Origin: Chloroflexota bacterium
GTDB taxonomy: Bacteria > Chloroflexota > Anaerolineae > Promineifilales > Promineifilaceae
Assembly (NCBI GenBank): GCA_020628815.1
Contig: JAHDEN010000012.1
Coordinates: 1-34,928, forward strand
Reading direction: 5' to 3'
Length of the DNA stretch: 34,928 bases
The notes beneath the pieces are model-generated. The model was not told where the DNA came from. It did not search any database and worked only from the letters and a program-made list of their open reading frames with translations. Every line of letters begins with the position of its first letter. The first letter of the stretch is position 1. Of this stretch, positions 32,858 through 34,928 are shown one piece after another. The translations under genes and the position numbers were made by a program.

Positions 32858-33034
32858 TTTAAATCATCTGGTTACAATTCCGTTAAAATTGCAGGAATCG
32901 GCCGACACCTTCTACCAGAACCAGGGTTATAGCCTATAGTTAGGTTAGCACATCGACAAAACTGATTTTTCTTGGCAAAGTTGTGCATAAAGTGGTAGGT
33001 TCCCACTCTAAGCAAACGGACCTTTATATTCGAT

Positions 33035-33853
33035 ATGGCCCTTCTCCCCACAATTTTTCCTATGTCAACCATAAACAAACCCTCATGGCTTCTTGCGGCG
33101 CTCGAAGGACGATCTCTTTACGAGCTTGGCGCTTTCACAATGACTTTCCCTCTTTTGCAAGCGGCTCCTAAGGGAGACGGTCATCCGGTAATCGCTTATC
33201 CAGGGTTTTTAACGTCAGATCTGTCTACATTGCCATTGCGTCTGTTTTTAACCTCACGAGGCTATTCTAGCTACGGTTGGGGGATGGGGCGTAACTATGG
33301 GCGGGGCATTGATATGTCGGTTGGGGTGCCTGAAGATGCGATTAGCCTGCAACGCTTAGAAAAAATAGTTGAAAAACATGGCCAAAAAGCCAGCCTGGTG
33401 GGTTGGAGTCTGGGCGGTATTTATGCCCGTGAGATCGCCCGTCAACGGCCGGACTTGGTTCGTCAAGTCATCACTATGGGGAGCCCGTTTAATGGCAAGA
33501 ACCCCGAGGCGACGAATGTTCAGGCTTTGTTTGAAAAATTTAGCGGCCACGAACTTTCCGAAATCACCCCAGAACTAATCGAAACTGTACGCCAACCGCC
33601 CCCTGTGCCATCTACGGCGATTTTTACCCGTACAGATGGGATTGCAGCATGGGAATGCTGTGTAGAGCCTGAAAGCGACTTTACCGAGAATATCGGCGTG
33701 GTAAGCAGCCACACCGGCTTGGGTTGGAATCCGATGGTTTTGTGGATTTTGGCCGATCGCTTGGCTCAAGAAGAAGGGAAATGGTCACCGCTAGACCGAA
33801 AAGGGATTAAGTCTTACCTCTATTCTGAATTAGAAGATGATAGTTGGTGGTAA
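33035..33853 (+). CDS. Alpha/beta hydrolase (lipase/esterase-like)
   Basis: 272 residues. VGWSLGG (Ser125 in G-x-S-x-G) is the nucleophile elbow. FTRTDGIAAW gives a likely acidic residue, and VVSSHTGLG gives the His. VIAYPGFLTSDLSTLPLRLF and SRGYSSYGWGMGRNYG belong to a lipase-like group that handles long-chain or lipid substrates. No signal peptide is evident, so the protein may be cytoplasmic or loosely membrane-associated. An in-frame ATG at 33062 (MSTINKPSW) is an alternative start. The 177-bp gap before the gene holds no other feature, and a terminator follows. Confidence 0.87.
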   Translation: MALLPTIFPMSTINKPSWLLAALEGRSLYELGAFTMTFPLLQAAPKGDGHPVIAYPGFLTSDLSTLPLRLFLTSRGYSSYGWGMGRNYGRGIDMSVGVPEDAISLQRLEKIVEKHGQKASLVGWSLGGIYAREIARQRPDLVRQVITMGSPFNGKNPEATNVQALFEKFSGHELSEITPELIETVRQPPPVPSTAIFTRTDGIAAWECCVEPESDFTENIGVVSSHTGLGWNPMVLWILADRLAQEEGKWSPLDRKGIKSYLYSELEDDSWW

Positions 33854-33875
33854 CTAAAAAAAATTTTGGTACGTT

Positions 33876-33912
33876 AAAGGCCTCGCCAATAAATTTGACG
33901 AGGCCTTTTTTA
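33876..33912 (+). terminator. Intrinsic terminator after the alpha/beta hydrolase
   Basis: AAAGGCCTCG (33876-33885) pairs with CGAGGCCTTT (33899-33908) and is followed by TTTTATTT. The loop is 13 nt. Confidence 0.88.
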
Positions 33913-33943
33913 TTTCTAAATTGATTCAAGCAGGGTTCAACCG

Positions 33944-34693
33944 ATGTTAAAAGATAAAGTGATTGTGGTTGCTGGTGTAGGAAAAGGGATGGGTCGTGCG
34001 ATGTCGTTGTTGTACGGACAGCAGGGGGCCAAAGTGGTGATGGTTGCTCGCAAACCGGACTTTATTGAACCATCTCTGGAACAGATCAAAAAGAGTGGGG
34101 GAGATGGGCTGGCGATTGTGGGGAATGCGGCCGACAAGCAAACAATGATCGATGTGGCTGAGCAAACAGTGGCTGCCTTCGGCCGGATAGATGGGTTGTG
34201 CTGCGTAGCTGGTGGCTTTTATAAACGGATGAAAGGGGCGGACGAAATTGAGGATGACTTTTTTGAGCTGGTTTTGCGCAATCATATCTCAAGCGTTTTC
34301 CACGGGGTTCGGGCCGTATTGCCAACCATGAAGCAGCAAGGGTATGGGTCTGTGCTGACAATTGCGGCCGGGTATAAAACTTTGCGGGATGGGAATATCG
34401 CTTACGGGACGGCTAAAAGCGGGGTGATCGGGTTAACAAAAAACTTGGCCCGTGAGCTTTGGCCAGAGAATATTCGGGTCAACTGTATCTCACCCGGCAT
34501 AGTACGGCTGCCTCTTGAAAATGAAGCGGTTGGGATGCCACAGCAGGCGCTAAACCGGATGGGTCAGCCTGAGGATATTGCACATGCGGCCGCATATTTC
34601 ATGTCAAACGCATCTGCATGGGTGACCGGGCAGGTTTTGGTAATCGATGGTGGGGATGAGGTCTATGCAGGCCAACCTCATGATCAGCGGTAA
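33944..34693 (+). CDS. Short-chain dehydrogenase/reductase family protein
   Basis: 249 residues, classical SDR length. The cofactor motif is AGVGKGMGRAM (G-x3-G-x-G, with Ala for the usual Thr). CCVAGG stands for NNAG. The catalytic Asn is in LRNHISSVFHG, and YGTAK gives Tyr and Lys. The position of the catalytic Ser, 13 residues before the Tyr, is Ala (VLTIAAGYKTL). NCISPGIVRLPL and WVTGQVLVIDGGDEV are typical of SDRs. The missing Ser suggests altered or lost oxidoreductase activity, or that a nearby Thr substitutes for it. The gene follows a terminator, so it has its own promoter; the substrate is unknown. Confidence 0.9.
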   Translation: MLKDKVIVVAGVGKGMGRAMSLLYGQQGAKVVMVARKPDFIEPSLEQIKKSGGDGLAIVGNAADKQTMIDVAEQTVAAFGRIDGLCCVAGGFYKRMKGADEIEDDFFELVLRNHISSVFHGVRAVLPTMKQQGYGSVLTIAAGYKTLRDGNIAYGTAKSGVIGLTKNLARELWPENIRVNCISPGIVRLPLENEAVGMPQQALNRMGQPEDIAHAAAYFMSNASAWVTGQVLVIDGGDEVYAGQPHDQR

Positions 34694-34762
34694 CTGGGCT
34701 AAATTTTGTTTTGTTGGATTTAGTACTCTGTAACATTAGTAAATTGCATTTCTCGTGATTGT

Positions 34763-34830
34763 GTCATACCCGCGCAGGCGGGTATCCAGCGGCAAATCTA
34801 GCACTGGATTCCTGCCTCCGCAGGAATGAC
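34763..34830. repeat. REP doublet (two inverted hairpin units)
   Basis: The first unit has the stem ATACCCGC/GCGGGTAT (34766-34785) and ends in CCAG. The second has ATTCCTGC/GCAGGAAT (34808-34827), begins CTGG and ends in GAC. The two are inverted copies of the common REP form GTCATxCCxGCG...CCAG. REP doublets like this are made and spread by RAYT transposases. The arms differ from the palindromes around the RAYT gene at 3813-4409, so another RAYT in the genome may be responsible. Confidence 0.8.
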
Positions 34831-34873
34831 GATCTCATCGGTGAGTTTTAGAATATCTTTGTTACAGAATATT

Positions 34874-34917
34874 TAGCAGCAGAATTCATCACTGCCCAGT
34901 GATGAATTCTGCTGCTA
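34874..34917. repeat. 21-bp perfect inverted repeat with 2-nt loop
   Basis: The arms are 34874-34894 and 34897-34917, with complete complementarity and a CC spacer. They contain AGAATTCATCACTG and its complement. No T-run follows, so it is not an ordinary intrinsic terminator. It lies 180 bp after the SDR gene at the right edge of the window. Confidence 0.85.
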
Positions 34918-34928
34918 GACATTCGGTT

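Noticed and set aside
1-34928. CRISPR arrays, tRNA and rRNA genes
   Set aside because: No regularly spaced direct repeats, and no cloverleaf or ribosomal segments, were recognised in any intergenic stretch.

Overview
The window looks like chromosomal DNA of a free-living bacterium of about 50% GC. I infer a Chloroflexota member (Anaerolineae, Caldilineae or Ardenticatenia type). The reasons are the secreted proteins with a signal peptide, a (V/Y)(F/Y)xP(I)(I/V) motif and a Thr/Pro-rich linker, the general look of the housekeeping proteins, and low-GC-type promoters alongside TTG and GTG starts. This placement is an inference, and no rRNA or tRNA gene was seen to test it. The palindrome CGGCCG recurs about 130 times by eye (random expectation is about 8 to 9), spread through genes on both strands.

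Layout. 1-3602 (minus): 3' part of a PhyH-type dioxygenase gene, then full-length DNA polymerase I. 3705-4458: a REP-associated tyrosine transposase (RAYT) unit with three related palindromes, one inside the gene. 4501-5691: a protein-isoaspartate-methyltransferase-like protein with an extra C-terminal domain. 5783-6809: a compact AT-rich cassette of promoter with symmetric operator array, DUF2975 membrane protein, small XRE regulator and terminator. 7166-11153: two secreted beta-helix proteins, each closed by a terminator. 11376-14970: two half-size ABC exporter genes forming an asymmetric heterodimer, the second frameshifted. 15130-16640: two convergent metallophosphoesterases. 16767-17991: tsaE and tsaB for the t6A tRNA modification. 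18199-19617: a histidine-kinase-like protein without a phosphoacceptor domain.

19709-23733 (minus): an arginine/citrulline catabolic operon, rocD-rocF-ctlX-iclR, with a good promoter, palindromic operator candidates and an attenuator-like hairpin. Arginase and the CtlX-type hydrolase would both feed ornithine to the aminotransferase. 23957-26806: a large MHYT-GAF-kinase-receiver protein, followed by a NUDIX hydrolase. 27296-29106: a possible damage-inducible module with a GAAC-N4-GTTC box, an orphan ParA, and a BRO/DinD-like protein that ends in an SSB-like DDIPF tail. 29118-30466 (minus): GNAT acetyltransferase plus a FusB-like EF-G-binding protein. 30745-34693 (plus): membrane-anchored 3D-barrel protein, M19 dipeptidase, alpha/beta hydrolase and an SDR protein. 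The right edge holds a REP doublet and a 21-bp perfect palindrome.

The best candidates for something undescribed are the ParA/BRO-SSB-tail module, the RAYT with its own palindrome embedded in frame, the iterated CGGCCG palindrome, and the leader that buries the start codon of the second beta-helix gene.
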